Part shown: piece by piece, positions 44,762 to 52,934 of the stretch
Position numbering within the stretch: the stretch's first letter is position 1
Layout: each line of letters opens with the position of its first letter
Origin: Dyella subtropica
Lineage (GTDB): Bacteria; Pseudomonadota; Gammaproteobacteria; Xanthomonadales; Rhodanobacteraceae
Length of the DNA stretch: 64,000 nt
Assembly (NCBI RefSeq): GCF_026283965.1
Contig: NZ_JAPDPD010000002.1
Location: 210,611 to 274,610, forward strand
Reading direction: 5' to 3'
Made by a program: the position numbers and the translations under genes
The notes under the pieces: generated by a model
Databases searched by the model: none
The model's input: only the letters and a program-made list of their open reading frames with translations
Told to the model about the DNA's origin: nothing

Positions 44762-45145
44762 ATGAAGCCCTTGGTCCATCCATCGATCGACGACATCACC
44801 GTGGAAGGTATTCTCCATGCGCTGTCCGATCCCGTGCGCGCCGTGATCTATGCGGAGCTGGCGGCTTCAAGCGGTGCGGCGACCTGCTCGAACTTCCTGC
44901 AGATGAGCGATCGTTGTATTCCCAAGTCCACGCTGTCGCAACACTTCCGCGCGCTGCGGGAAGCGGGGTTGATCCGTAGCGAACGGCATGGCGTGGAGAT
45001 GCACAATACCTCTCGCTGCAAGGAAATCGAACAGCGCTTTCCGGGGTTGCTGCCTGCCATCTTGAAGGCGCACACCGCCCAGTCCGCGGAGCGGGCCCGA
45101 GCTGCAAAGCGGAAGTCTGCGGCGGGAAAGACAAGGGCCGGTTGA
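44762..45145 (+). CDS. ArsR-like winged-helix transcriptional regulator
   Basis: The 127-residue protein has a winged helix with LSDPVRAVIYAELAAS, then KSTLSQHFRALREAGLIRSERHG, typical of ArsR/SmtB-like repressors. No metal-binding ELCVCDL-type motif is visible; single cysteines at TCSNF and DRCIPKS might sense redox state instead. The tail is basic. It is divergent from the SDR gene with an inverted repeat between, and probably represses it. Confidence 0.82.
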   Translation: MKPLVHPSIDDITVEGILHALSDPVRAVIYAELAASSGAATCSNFLQMSDRCIPKSTLSQHFRALREAGLIRSERHGVEMHNTSRCKEIEQRFPGLLPAILKAHTAQSAERARAAKRKSAAGKTRAG

Positions 45146-45476
45146 AGTCGGCATCCGCAGTCGCAGCAAACCGGTGAGCTGTTGTTGCGCGGGTGGCTCA
45201 ATCATTCCGCGGTGATGGTGGGCGACAATCCGCATCTGTTCATTTCACCCAATGAGCTTGTCAGCCTCGCTGGATTTGGGGGGGGGGCAGGCTCTTAGTC
45301 GTCTGCGGATTCCGGTCGGTCTGAACACCGATGCCAGTTGAGGCTGAACATGCCACTGGCTGTGGTCATGACCGCCCTGATTCTTGAGACGCTCGGCGGC
45401 GTTTCGATTTTCCTGGCCCTTGCTAGCCTCGCCCTGCTCTCGCTGAGGAGCAGGGTGAGGCTTTGAAGGGCAAGCC
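45146..45476. other. Gene-free interval with a G10 tract
   Basis: This 330 bp stretch between the HTH gene and the ohr-like gene has no coding region I can support. It contains a run of ten G residues near 45278-45287. A 38-codon frame at about 45350-45466 has no ribosome binding site and was not called. Confidence 0.5.
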
Positions 45477-45902
45477 CTATTCGACGGTGAGTTTGACGTC
45501 GATATTGTTGCGAGTCGCATTGGAATAAGGGCACACCTGATGAGCCTTAGCGACCAGCGTCTCGATCTCGTCACGTGGAATGCCCGGCAAGGCGATCGAC
45601 AGCGCGACGGTCAGGCCAAGGCCCCCTTCCTCCCTCGGTCCGATACCGACCGTGGCGATCACCGTTGAGTCGCTGGGCACCTTCGGCCCGCCTTGCGAGG
45701 CGACGAATTTCATGGCGCCAAGGAAGCAGGCCGCATAGCCGGCGGCAAACAGCTTCTCGGGATTGGCGCCATCGCCGCCAGGGCCGCCCAGTTCCTTCGG
45801 CTTCGTCAGGCTCACTTCAAATGTACCGTCCAAGGTGGCGGAGCGGCCATCGCGGCCGCCTGTGGCGCGGGCGGCGGTCTGGTACAGAACGTTCACGGAC
45901 AT
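45477..45902 (-). CDS. Organic hydroperoxide resistance protein (Ohr)
   Basis: The 141-residue protein matches Ohr: the N-terminal LYQTAARATGGRDG, the first redox Cys in YAACFLGAM, and the second in HQVCPYSNATRNN. Ohr reduces organic peroxides to alcohols with the Cys pair, in the cytoplasm, usually recharged by lipoylated proteins. Both cysteines are present, so it should be active, unlike the one-Cys OsmC paralogue at 38550. The usual OhrR regulator gene is not adjacent. An alpha/beta hydrolase gene lies just upstream on the same strand. Confidence 0.92.
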   Translation of the reverse strand: MSVNVLYQTAARATGGRDGRSATLDGTFEVSLTKPKELGGPGGDGANPEKLFAAGYAACFLGAMKFVASQGGPKVPSDSTVIATVGIGPREEGGLGLTVALSIALPGIPRDEIETLVAKAHQVCPYSNATRNNIDVKLTVE

Positions 45903-45936
45903 AGGGATTCCTTATCAGTCATGTGGGATGAAAGGG

Positions 45937-46695
45937 TTACCGGCTGGACGCCTTTGCTGCCCGTTCGATCAAACGCGCCACTTCCGTTGGCTTGGAAAGG
46001 TAGACCGCGTGGCTGGCGGGAATCGCGATCGTTTCGCTGCCGGCTCGCTTGGCCATGTTGCGCTCGAGATCGGGATTGATGTTGTGGTCGCGAGTCGCGA
46101 TCAGCGCCCAGCTCTTCTTCTGGTGCCAGGCGGCCGTCGTCACCGGTGCACCGGCTGCGGCCTTGGCCAACATGGGCTGGGAATGCGCCATGAAGCTCGC
46201 CTGGGCAACTGGGACATCGGCAGCGAAATCGGCGGGGAAGGCGGCCGGATCGAGATACAGGAAATCGTCCTTGGTGGCACGCATGTCCTTGTTGGCGGCG
46301 GGGACTTGCGAGAGCAGGCCGACCGCGTTCTCGCCCTGGTCGGGGATGAAGGCGGCGATGTAGACGAGGCCGGCGACATTCGGCGCGTTGCCCGCTTCGG
46401 TGATGACCATCCCGCCATAGCTGTGGCCGACCAGAAGGGTGGGGCCCTGTTGCTGATCCAGCACTCTTTTGGTCGCCGCGACATCGTCGGCGAGTGATGT
46501 CAGCGGCTCCTGCACCACGCTGACCGTATAGCCGTCTTTACCAAGAATGTCGGCGACGCGCTGCCATCCGGAACCGTCGGCGAAGGCTCCGTGGACGATG
46601 ACGACGTTCTTGACCGGCTCGGCCCGTGCTGGGGCCACGGCAGCTGACAGAAGTGCGACCGCTGCGGTTGCAGCGGCAATGGCTTTGTTTAGCAT
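45937..46695 (-). CDS. Exported alpha/beta hydrolase (DUF-free esterase-like)
   Basis: The 252-residue protein starts at an ATG with GGAGAG upstream and has a signal peptide (to about residue 25, ending PARA). The alpha/beta hydrolase nucleophile elbow is LVGHSYGGMV, with the oxyanion HGAFADGSGW near the N-terminus, and the catalytic His near the C-terminus in SHAVYLSKP. Substrate unknown; many relatives are annotated only as alpha/beta hydrolase. It is divergent from the ArsR/SRPBCC pair with a palindrome between, and 35 bp upstream of ohr on the same strand. Confidence 0.85.
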   Translation of the reverse strand: MLNKAIAAATAAVALLSAAVAPARAEPVKNVVIVHGAFADGSGWQRVADILGKDGYTVSVVQEPLTSLADDVAATKRVLDQQQGPTLLVGHSYGGMVITEAGNAPNVAGLVYIAAFIPDQGENAVGLLSQVPAANKDMRATKDDFLYLDPAAFPADFAADVPVAQASFMAHSQPMLAKAAAGAPVTTAAWHQKKSWALIATRDHNINPDLERNMAKRAGSETIAIPASHAVYLSKPTEVARLIERAAKASSR

Positions 46696-46721
46696 CGATC
46701 TCTCCTTCATGGACAAATAAG

Positions 46722-46739
46722 TTCAACCGAAAGGTTGAA
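46722..46739. promoter_or_regulatory. Inverted repeat between hydrolase and ArsR genes
   Basis: TTCAACC (46722-46728) and GGTTGAA (46733-46739) around GAAA. An imperfect second copy (TCAACCTTTTGGTAGA) is at about 46764-46779. Paired sites between divergent genes fit binding by the ArsR-family protein encoded at 46815. Confidence 0.6.
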
Positions 46740-46814
46740 TAAAACATCGGCGCAAAAGATTGTCAACCTTTTGGTAGAATATTTTTGCATTGAAGAATCG
46801 AGCCTGCAGCCGCC

Positions 46815-47201
46815 ATGATTGAGAAGAAAGTCGCCTCTCGCACCGCGCGCCTCGACGCGGTATTCGCCGCGTTAGCCGACCCGACGCGGAGGGCGATTGT
46901 CGAACGGCTCTCACGCAGCGAGGCGCGCGTGACCGAGATCGCTGAGCCCTTCCCTATGTCATTGAACGCGGTGTCGAAACATATCCGCGTGCTGGAAGCG
47001 AGCGGCGTGGTCGAGCGGCACAAGAAAGGGCGTGAGCACTTTCTCTCCATCAATACCGGTTCGCTGGACGAGGTCGATGGCTGGATCGAACGGATGCGCC
47101 ACTATTGGGAGGCGCGGCTAGACGCCATGGAGCGCGTACTGGCCGAGCTCAACAAGGACCCCAAACCGGGTCCCAAGGATCGAAAGCATGTTTCGAGATG
47201 A
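46815..47201 (+). CDS. ArsR-family transcriptional regulator
   Basis: A 128-residue winged-helix repressor with ALADPTRRAIVERLS and MSLNAVSKHIRVLEASGVVERHKKGRE. It lacks the metal-binding motif and belongs to the ArsR group usually linked to an SRPBCC gene, as here: the downstream gene overlaps its end by 14 bases. The pair probably senses a hydrophobic small molecule and controls itself and the divergent hydrolase through the palindromes at 46722. Confidence 0.88.
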   Translation: MIEKKVASRTARLDAVFAALADPTRRAIVERLSRSEARVTEIAEPFPMSLNAVSKHIRVLEASGVVERHKKGREHFLSINTGSLDEVDGWIERMRHYWEARLDAMERVLAELNKDPKPGPKDRKHVSR

Positions 47202-47643
47202 CACAACGGCCCCGACCGTCCAGGTGCGCCGGCGCTTGAAGGCTGGTGCGGGGCAGATCTTCGACTTGTGGACCCAGCCCGATTTGATGGTCCGGTGGTT
47301 GAGCCCCTTTCCGGGCGAGGTCCATTGCAAGGCGAGCTGTGACCTCCGCCCTGGCGGAACCTTCAGCCTTGCCATGTCATCGGGGGAATCAAGTCGCGAC
47401 GTATCCGGCACCTATGTGCTGGTCGACCGGCCGCACAAGCTTGTGTTCACGTGGATGGGCCCGCTGACGAACCATGTGGATACGTTGGTAACGGTCGAAC
47501 TCCATCCGTACGGCGACGAAACCGAACTCGTGCTGACCCACGAACGTCTACCGACCTCGGCCATTATTGAAGGTCATACCAAGGGCTGGGGAAACATACT
47601 GGACCATCTGGCGGACGCGGTTTCAAAAGTCCTGTCGTTGTAG
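47188..47643 (+). CDS. SRPBCC/AHSA1-domain protein
   Basis: The 151-residue protein is one START-like (SRPBCC, AHSA1) domain: VRRRLKAGAGQIFDLWTQP, RPGGTFSLAM, VDRPHKLVFTW and the C-terminal helix GHTKGWGNILDHLADAV, which close over a hydrophobic ligand cavity. It overlaps and is coupled to the ArsR-type regulator. The ligand is unknown, and this ArsR-SRPBCC pair is widespread. Confidence 0.88.
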   Translation: MFRDDTTAPTVQVRRRLKAGAGQIFDLWTQPDLMVRWLSPFPGEVHCKASCDLRPGGTFSLAMSSGESSRDVSGTYVLVDRPHKLVFTWMGPLTNHVDTLVTVELHPYGDETELVLTHERLPTSAIIEGHTKGWGNILDHLADAVSKVLSL

Positions 47644-47647
47644 GGCG

Positions 47648-47770
47648 GGTCAGTTTAAGAGTGCTGGCATCGCGTGCCCGCTGTTGATCGATCTCGCGCG
47701 ATGAAAAGCCGCCTCAATGCAGCCATTGAATTCGATAACGTTCGTCCTGGCTCAGGTTCGTGTGGCTCAT
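47648..47770 (-). pseudogene. Remnant of an IS30-family transposase N-terminus
   Basis: On the minus strand an ATG at 47770 opens MSHTNLSQDERYRIQWLH, then a TGA, and in the same frame GGFSSREIDQQRARDAST. This resembles the start and helix-turn-helix of IS30-family transposases (M-S-x-T-x-L-x-Q-x-E-R-Y and S-x-R-E-I...S-T). No catalytic region is present, so only a short fragment with a premature stop survives. The rest of the 416 bp gap (47644-48059) holds no gene I recognise apart from the start region of the next one. Confidence 0.55.
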
Positions 47771-48059
47771 GTGCAGTTCCACTTGGCGGTGAAGTTGCGC
47801 AGGCTATCGCACCTGGGCCGCTTCACCTCATCGGGTATTGCACTTGAGTCTAGAGACTGCCCAGCACCCGCAGTGTCTATTACACGCGCAACTTAATGCG
47901 CTTGATTTAGCGTGGAAATAGCCTGTGAAAAAACCATCTAAAACTCGAGTGGCTTACAACTTACGATGTATTGAAGTCGGCTAATTCGGCGCGTAACGTC
48001 CTTCGGCCGTCGTACGGGGATCCATGCAAAGCACAGTCTCTGAACAGAGGAGAGTTGTC

Positions 48060-48533
48060 ATGCCTGAGAAACCGAACATCGAGGAATTGCCCATCAGCCC
48101 TGTGGAAGGCCATAGCCATCCGCACCTTCCGTTCGGTCCCCGCCCTCCCATCGCCGAGTTGCCATGGGCGCCGTACGACAGGGCAAGTCCCGAAGCGCTT
48201 GCCGAGTTATTCCGCCTGCGTGATCGAGTCCATACGTTGGAGTCCCAGGCGCTCGCCGGGCGGCTGAAGGTGACTCACCCACCACGTTACGAGATTCCCG
48301 CGCATATCGAGTCGATGTATCGCGGAGATCTGCCGAATGAGCTTCCTGAAGGGGGCGAGGGTGGCGGTGGGGTCTATAAATCCCCATGGCACATCAACGA
48401 GCTGCCTCCTCCGGATCAACTGCTGCGGGATATCGGCGCACTCGTGCAGCGCCTTCTCACCGTCGAAACGCAGCTTGCGGCATTGAAGGCCAAGATAGAA
48501 ACGGTGGGCGCCAAGGGCAATGCGGCCCGTTGA
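48060..48533 (+). CDS. Small helical protein with repeated I-x-E-L-P motifs, partner of the downstream fusion protein
   Basis: The 157-residue protein starts at an ATG with GAGGAGAG upstream. I do not recognise a family. It is Pro-rich at the N-terminus and Gly-rich in the middle (GGEGGGG). It carries the short motif IEELP (7-11), IAELP (31-35) and INELP (112-116), with a related NELP at 93-96, and two likely helices (about 44-66 and 117-150), the last with a heptad-like Leu/Val pattern. There is no signal peptide. Its stop overlaps the start of the 957-residue gene by 14 bases, so the two are translated together. It may be an adaptor or regulatory subunit. Confidence 0.7.
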   Translation: MPEKPNIEELPISPVEGHSHPHLPFGPRPPIAELPWAPYDRASPEALAELFRLRDRVHTLESQALAGRLKVTHPPRYEIPAHIESMYRGDLPNELPEGGEGGGGVYKSPWHINELPPPDQLLRDIGALVQRLLTVETQLAALKAKIETVGAKGNAAR

Positions 48534-51393
48534 GCCGCAGGCCAAGGCCAGCACAGCCCTAAGCCGGGACGCCCTGGCGCTGTATCTGCGCGAGCACGGC
48601 ATTCTCTATGCCTCCGCCTCGCAGCAGATACGCCATCGCGATGGCTCGCCTGCGCCGTGGGCGTTCTACAGCTGGGACACGACGCTGACATCGGAAGGAC
48701 TCCGACTGGCGGCGTCGTGCATTCTGGAGCGACTGCAGGGCTACCGCGCGACGCAACTCGCCACGATCGGCTATACCGGCATGCCGCTGCTTTCTGCGTG
48801 CGTGCTGCTGGGTGCAGGTCGCTATACCGGGTTGTGCATTCGCGAGCGACGAAAGACCTATGTGTCCTGCAGGCGCGTGGAAGGGCCTTTCGACAAGAGC
48901 AAGCCGGTAGTGATCATCGACGATTCGATCAGCTCCGGCACCTCGCTGTGCAAGGCGATCCGTGCGATCGAGGACGAGGGTGGGGAAGTCGAAGGCGCCA
49001 TTGCGCTTGCGCAGTTTCCTCATCGGGGCGGTCTCGACTGGGCGAATGCGGCGGGCTATCGCGCGGAGGCGATCTTCGATATCTGGTCGGACCTAGGTAT
49101 GGCGCGCACACTGGCGCCACCGCCGCCACGATCGATGCCGCTCACAGGGATCACTGCCGCGCCGGAGGGCATGCATCCAACGGCGCTCGCTCGCTTCGCC
49201 GCGACAACCTATCTCACGACGGGTGCCGCGCCGCTGCCGCCGCGCACTATGGATCGTGCGTACGACTGCGCCGGCGGCGTGTTTGTGAGCTTTCGCGAGC
49301 GACACAACGAGAACCGGATCGCCCGCCATGGGTTCTGGCATTTTGTTGCCGCCGAAGCTCGGCCGTGCGAAGACGTGATTGCCGCGACGATCGAGACGCT
49401 GCAAGAAGCAAACGGCCGGATCACGCTGGACAACCTGGGGCAGCTGAAAATCGCTGTGACTTTCTTCTCTGCGTTGGAGCCGATCGAGCCCCGACAGCTC
49501 GATTTCGATCGTTACGGCATCGTGGTGAAGAGTCGTGTATTCCCGCACAAGCGCGGCGGCGCGCTGCCCAATACTCAGGTTTTCATCAGCGACACGGAGC
49601 AGTATCGGCAGGCGCGCGAGACCAACGCCGGCATAGCGCCAGGCGAGCCGCATGATGTATTCCGGCATGACGTGTTCAAGCACGTCGAGCCGGCCGACCA
49701 CTGGTTGCCCTATGGCCGCCCGGAAGACGAGCAGACCGCATGGTGGCGCAACGTGGTGCTGGGCCGGCGTATCACTTCGCACGCCAGGGCGCTTCTTGCG
49801 CGAGCGTTGGGCCACGGAGGCGCCAGCCCCGCCGGCTTGCCTGACAACACGTTGTCCTGCGAGATAGCGGGTGTCGCCGTACGGCTCTACCGAGACGGCT
49901 TGATCGGCTACGGCCTTGCCCTCGGTTCGCAGCTCGATGCCGGGCTGCGCCAGGCGGTGGCGCAGGTTGGGGCGGACTCGCGGCTTGCCGGCGATATCGA
50001 TGCCTTGAATACGCCGATGGTCGTCTCGATCCTGCATCACCCGGAGCCGCTAGGTGCGGCCTCGCTGGCGCTGGTGGCGCACAAACTGCGCCGAGGTCTC
50101 GACGCGCTCAGCATCACTCATTCGGGGCGTACCACGATCCTTCTGCCCAGCGCGCTGTCGTACAACAACCTCTCGCGTGAAGCGTTTGTGCAAACGGCGA
50201 TAGATCTCGCAGGCGCGGAAGCCGCAGTCGAGGCAGGGCAGGCCGAATGGCGCACCTTGCAGTGCGCCGAATGGCTGGATGCGGACGAGCAGGCGAGGCC
50301 GCTGCGCTTTGGTTTTCCCCAACGCGGTACGCCCAACGAGCATCGTGTCGATAGTGAAGGGCTCATCCGCCTGCTCGGCGCCTATATCGCCGAATCGATC
50401 GGTGCGGACGGGATGCCTCGCTACCTGCTGCTGCCGATGGCGGGGAAGGGGCGGGCGCGTGGCACTACCGGGCGTGTCGTCCACGCGCTGATGGCGTTGG
50501 ATCTCGCCGGATCGTTTCTAAATGAAAAGTCCTGGTGCGCAGCGGCCACCACTGGGCTTCGTTATTGCCTGGCCCATGTGCATGACGGCGCCAGCATGTT
50601 GCCGGGTTGTGTTGGCGGCCTGCTTGCCGATGCGGTCTTGTTGCGTGCCTTGATCAATCACCCTGAGCTTGCAGCCAGTCCAGAGGCGGGCTCGCTGGCC
50701 TACCGATTGCTCCAATGCATGCAGCCGGACGGGCGCATCGGCCAGACACCCAAGCGGATCGACCTGCCGGAGGAACAGGACTTTTTCCCGGGAGCGGCAC
50801 TCGCCGCGCTTGGCAGTCTCTCTGCCGTCGATCCGGCTATCTCGCCCGATGCGTTCCATGCGCAGATCGCCTGGTACGCCCATCGTTTCGCGGCATACCC
50901 GAGCTGGGGCTCGGCTGGCTGGCTACCGCAAGGCATGGCGGCGCTGCATCAGGTCAAGCCCGATCTGGCGGCTGCACGGCTCGCCTTTGCCGCCACCGAT
51001 TGGGCGCTTGAACGGCAACTGGAGAGCACCGGTGCATTTCTCGAAGACCTCAGTCCCGATGAGCCGAGCTTCAATACGGGCTTCATCGCTGAAGGGGTCG
51101 CAGCCTCATGGGCGTTGGCGCTGAGTACCGGCGACACCGAGCGCGCCGTGAGATACGCCCACGCGTGGGCGGAAGCGATGCGATTCATGACGCGATTGAT
51201 CGTTTTTCCAGAAGACACGTTCGCCATGCGCGCCGGATCAGTGGCGGTGGGTGGTGTCCGGTGCACGCTATCCCGCTCGGATATCCGCATCGACCAGGTC
51301 AGTCATTGTTTGCATGCGCTGGTGGAAGGCGCGCGACTGGAGCGCGTCATGGATCGGGGCGTGCTCGATAAACAGCGGGAGCAGACCGCGTAG
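48520..51393 (+). CDS. Phosphoribosyltransferase / AMMECR1-like / alpha-toroid fusion protein, undescribed architecture
   Basis: The 957-residue protein has several parts. Residues about 15-205 look like an orotate-type phosphoribosyltransferase, with the PRPP-binding VVIIDDSISSGTS (130-142) and the IRERRKTYVSCRRVEGP flexible loop. Residues about 218-395 and 412-590 each resemble AMMECR1: a GGVFVSF or GVAVRLYRDG strand, then VTFFSALEPIEP or VVSILHHPEPLG, then a DFDRYGIVVKS or LDALSITHSG strand with LLPS. Residues about 605-950 are helix-rich with GSAGWLPQGMAALHQ and a FNTGFIAEGVAASWALA segment like six-hairpin alpha-toroid enzymes. AMMECR1 function is unknown, so substrate and role cannot be given. 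Confidence 0.75.
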   Translation: MRPVEPQAKASTALSRDALALYLREHGILYASASQQIRHRDGSPAPWAFYSWDTTLTSEGLRLAASCILERLQGYRATQLATIGYTGMPLLSACVLLGAGRYTGLCIRERRKTYVSCRRVEGPFDKSKPVVIIDDSISSGTSLCKAIRAIEDEGGEVEGAIALAQFPHRGGLDWANAAGYRAEAIFDIWSDLGMARTLAPPPPRSMPLTGITAAPEGMHPTALARFAATTYLTTGAAPLPPRTMDRAYDCAGGVFVSFRERHNENRIARHGFWHFVAAEARPCEDVIAATIETLQEANGRITLDNLGQLKIAVTFFSALEPIEPRQLDFDRYGIVVKSRVFPHKRGGALPNTQVFISDTEQYRQARETNAGIAPGEPHDVFRHDVFKHVEPADHWLPYGRPEDEQTAWWRNVVLGRRITSHARALLARALGHGGASPAGLPDNTLSCEIAGVAVRLYRDGLIGYGLALGSQLDAGLRQAVAQVGADSRLAGDIDALNTPMVVSILHHPEPLGAASLALVAHKLRRGLDALSITHSGRTTILLPSALSYNNLSREAFVQTAIDLAGAEAAVEAGQAEWRTLQCAEWLDADEQARPLRFGFPQRGTPNEHRVDSEGLIRLLGAYIAESIGADGMPRYLLLPMAGKGRARGTTGRVVHALMALDLAGSFLNEKSWCAAATTGLRYCLAHVHDGASMLPGCVGGLLADAVLLRALINHPELAASPEAGSLAYRLLQCMQPDGRIGQTPKRIDLPEEQDFFPGAALAALGSLSAVDPAISPDAFHAQIAWYAHRFAAYPSWGSAGWLPQGMAALHQVKPDLAAARLAFAATDWALERQLESTGAFLEDLSPDEPSFNTGFIAEGVAASWALALSTGDTERAVRYAHAWAEAMRFMTRLIVFPEDTFAMRAGSVAVGGVRCTLSRSDIRIDQVSHCLHALVEGARLERVMDRGVLDKQREQTA

Positions 51394-51449
51394 ATGCGGC
51401 GAGTTGCCGGTGTGCTGTGCTCACGAAATGGCGTGCCGCAACGACCAAG

Positions 51450-52877
51450 TCAGTGCGAGATGACCGGCCCAGACGGTTGCTGTGTAGTGTCCTGCACCTG
51501 TGCTTGAGTCTGGGACTGCGCCTGAGTCTGTTCCTGCGTTTGCCGGAACTGCTGCATAGCCTGCGGCCATTGCGCGCCACTTTGCTCCATCGGTGTGTTC
51601 AGTCCCGCCACCGTGCCAACACTGGTGTGCTGATCGAAGAAGTGATCGCGAACGCCGGGTGGACGCTGCGCAGCCCAAAGGCGGCTTGCATCCTCGCTCA
51701 GCGCAATCTGATCAATCCGATGCAAACCATCCGCTCTCGCTGCAACCGTCAAAGCCGATGCCAGATTGTCGCTGCGTTGATCGGGCGTGCGGCCCTGTTG
51801 CTCGTCCAGGCGATAAACGTGGGCACGTGTCTGAAGATAGAGGGCGTGGTCAGGGTGCGCCGGGTCGTCCAGTCGTGCGGGGCATTGCAGATGAGTGTTT
51901 GGCGCTTCCGGGTGAACCGCTTGCGTATTGGCACGCTCAAGCAGCTGCCCTTCAATCTCACGCATGGTTGCCGGCCCGGCGACTCCATTCGGCGTCAAAT
52001 GATTCGCTTTCTGGAATGCCTGTACGGCTTCATGTGTGGCGGGCCCGAAGCTCTTGTCGACCTTCAAAGGCCGTCCATCGGGGGCGGTATAACCCAATTG
52101 GCTCAGTTGTGTTTGAAGGTCGCCAACGGTATCGCCGTGTGCGTCTAGTCGCAAAGTTGCTCTGGCATGTGCTTCTTGGCCCTGGCTATGGGGGGAGTGA
52201 CGCGCAACTTGCTCGGCCTTTGCGCGCGCAATCGTGTCTACAGGTATCCCGGTATCGACGAACTGGACGAGGTCATCCTTCTCTTGCTTGGCACGATCTC
52301 TCAGATTTTCCCACTGATCGGGGAGGCTTGAAAAAAGAGTCTGGACGTGCGCTGCTTTATAGTCCTGAACCGCTTCGATAATGTCTTTATCGGATAGCTT
52401 TGAAAGCTCGTAGTGATCTCCGAACTTTTCCTTAAGGCCCTTCTCAAAGACGGGTTTTGTCAGCCCCCGATACTGGACGGCAGTGCTCCAAAGCGTGTCC
52501 TGGACGGCAGAACCTCTCTCGCTAAAATCTAGGCCGTCGTGCTTGAGGCGGGAAACCTGGACGTCATAGTGTGTCCTTTTGATGAAGTCGTACTGGTCTT
52601 CTGCAAAGGCGTCCTTCGTAGTCGGCCCGGTGGCCGGCTCGGTCCATTTCGCGCCAAACTCTTTAGACCCAGGCGTCAGTCCATCGAAATCCTTCTTGTA
52701 AGAGGATTGTTTTAAGTATTCGTCGACAGTTCCCGATGTTGATGCGAGCTGGAACGCTCCGTAGGAGACACCGCCCTTGTCGTGGCGCCCTGACGAAATG
52801 GTTTCAACGCCCTTGCCATGAGTTTCAAACCACGTTGAAGTTTGACCGAGTCGCCATTTCTGCTGTTCGCCCGCCAT
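51450..52877 (-). CDS. Type IV secretion antibacterial effector (X-Tfe): lysozyme-like, PG-binding and XVIPCD domains
   Basis: The 475-residue protein has three parts. Residues about 5-205 resemble a lysozyme-like muramidase, with ISSGRHDKGGVSYGAFQL near 27-44 and nearby Glu residues as candidate acids. A PG_binding_1 module (about 243-310: HGDTVGDLQTQLSQLGY, FGPATHEAVQAFQ) follows. Residues about 335-440 match the XVIPCD signal recognised by the VirD4 coupling protein of Xanthomonadales (HPDHALYLQTR, RTPDQRSDNLA, IDQIALSED, LNTPMEQS), and a Gln-rich tail ends it. Such proteins are injected into rival bacteria to cut peptidoglycan. The immunity gene is just upstream. No T4SS genes are in the window. 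Confidence 0.85.
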   Translation of the reverse strand: MAGEQQKWRLGQTSTWFETHGKGVETISSGRHDKGGVSYGAFQLASTSGTVDEYLKQSSYKKDFDGLTPGSKEFGAKWTEPATGPTTKDAFAEDQYDFIKRTHYDVQVSRLKHDGLDFSERGSAVQDTLWSTAVQYRGLTKPVFEKGLKEKFGDHYELSKLSDKDIIEAVQDYKAAHVQTLFSSLPDQWENLRDRAKQEKDDLVQFVDTGIPVDTIARAKAEQVARHSPHSQGQEAHARATLRLDAHGDTVGDLQTQLSQLGYTAPDGRPLKVDKSFGPATHEAVQAFQKANHLTPNGVAGPATMREIEGQLLERANTQAVHPEAPNTHLQCPARLDDPAHPDHALYLQTRAHVYRLDEQQGRTPDQRSDNLASALTVAARADGLHRIDQIALSEDASRLWAAQRPPGVRDHFFDQHTSVGTVAGLNTPMEQSGAQWPQAMQQFRQTQEQTQAQSQTQAQVQDTTQQPSGPVISH

Positions 52878-52934
52878 AACTGCACTTCCTTTGCGTTAGT
52901 TGTTCGCGTTTTCGATCGATGGGATCGAGGAGGG

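Noticed and set aside
45350..45466. 38-codon hydrophobic frame before the ohr-like gene
   Set aside because: No ribosome binding site and no recognisable family; a chance frame is the simpler reading.
47644..48059. Possible tRNA or structured RNA in the gap before the small helical protein
   Set aside because: No cloverleaf or anticodon-arm pattern was found; only the IS30-like fragment could be supported.
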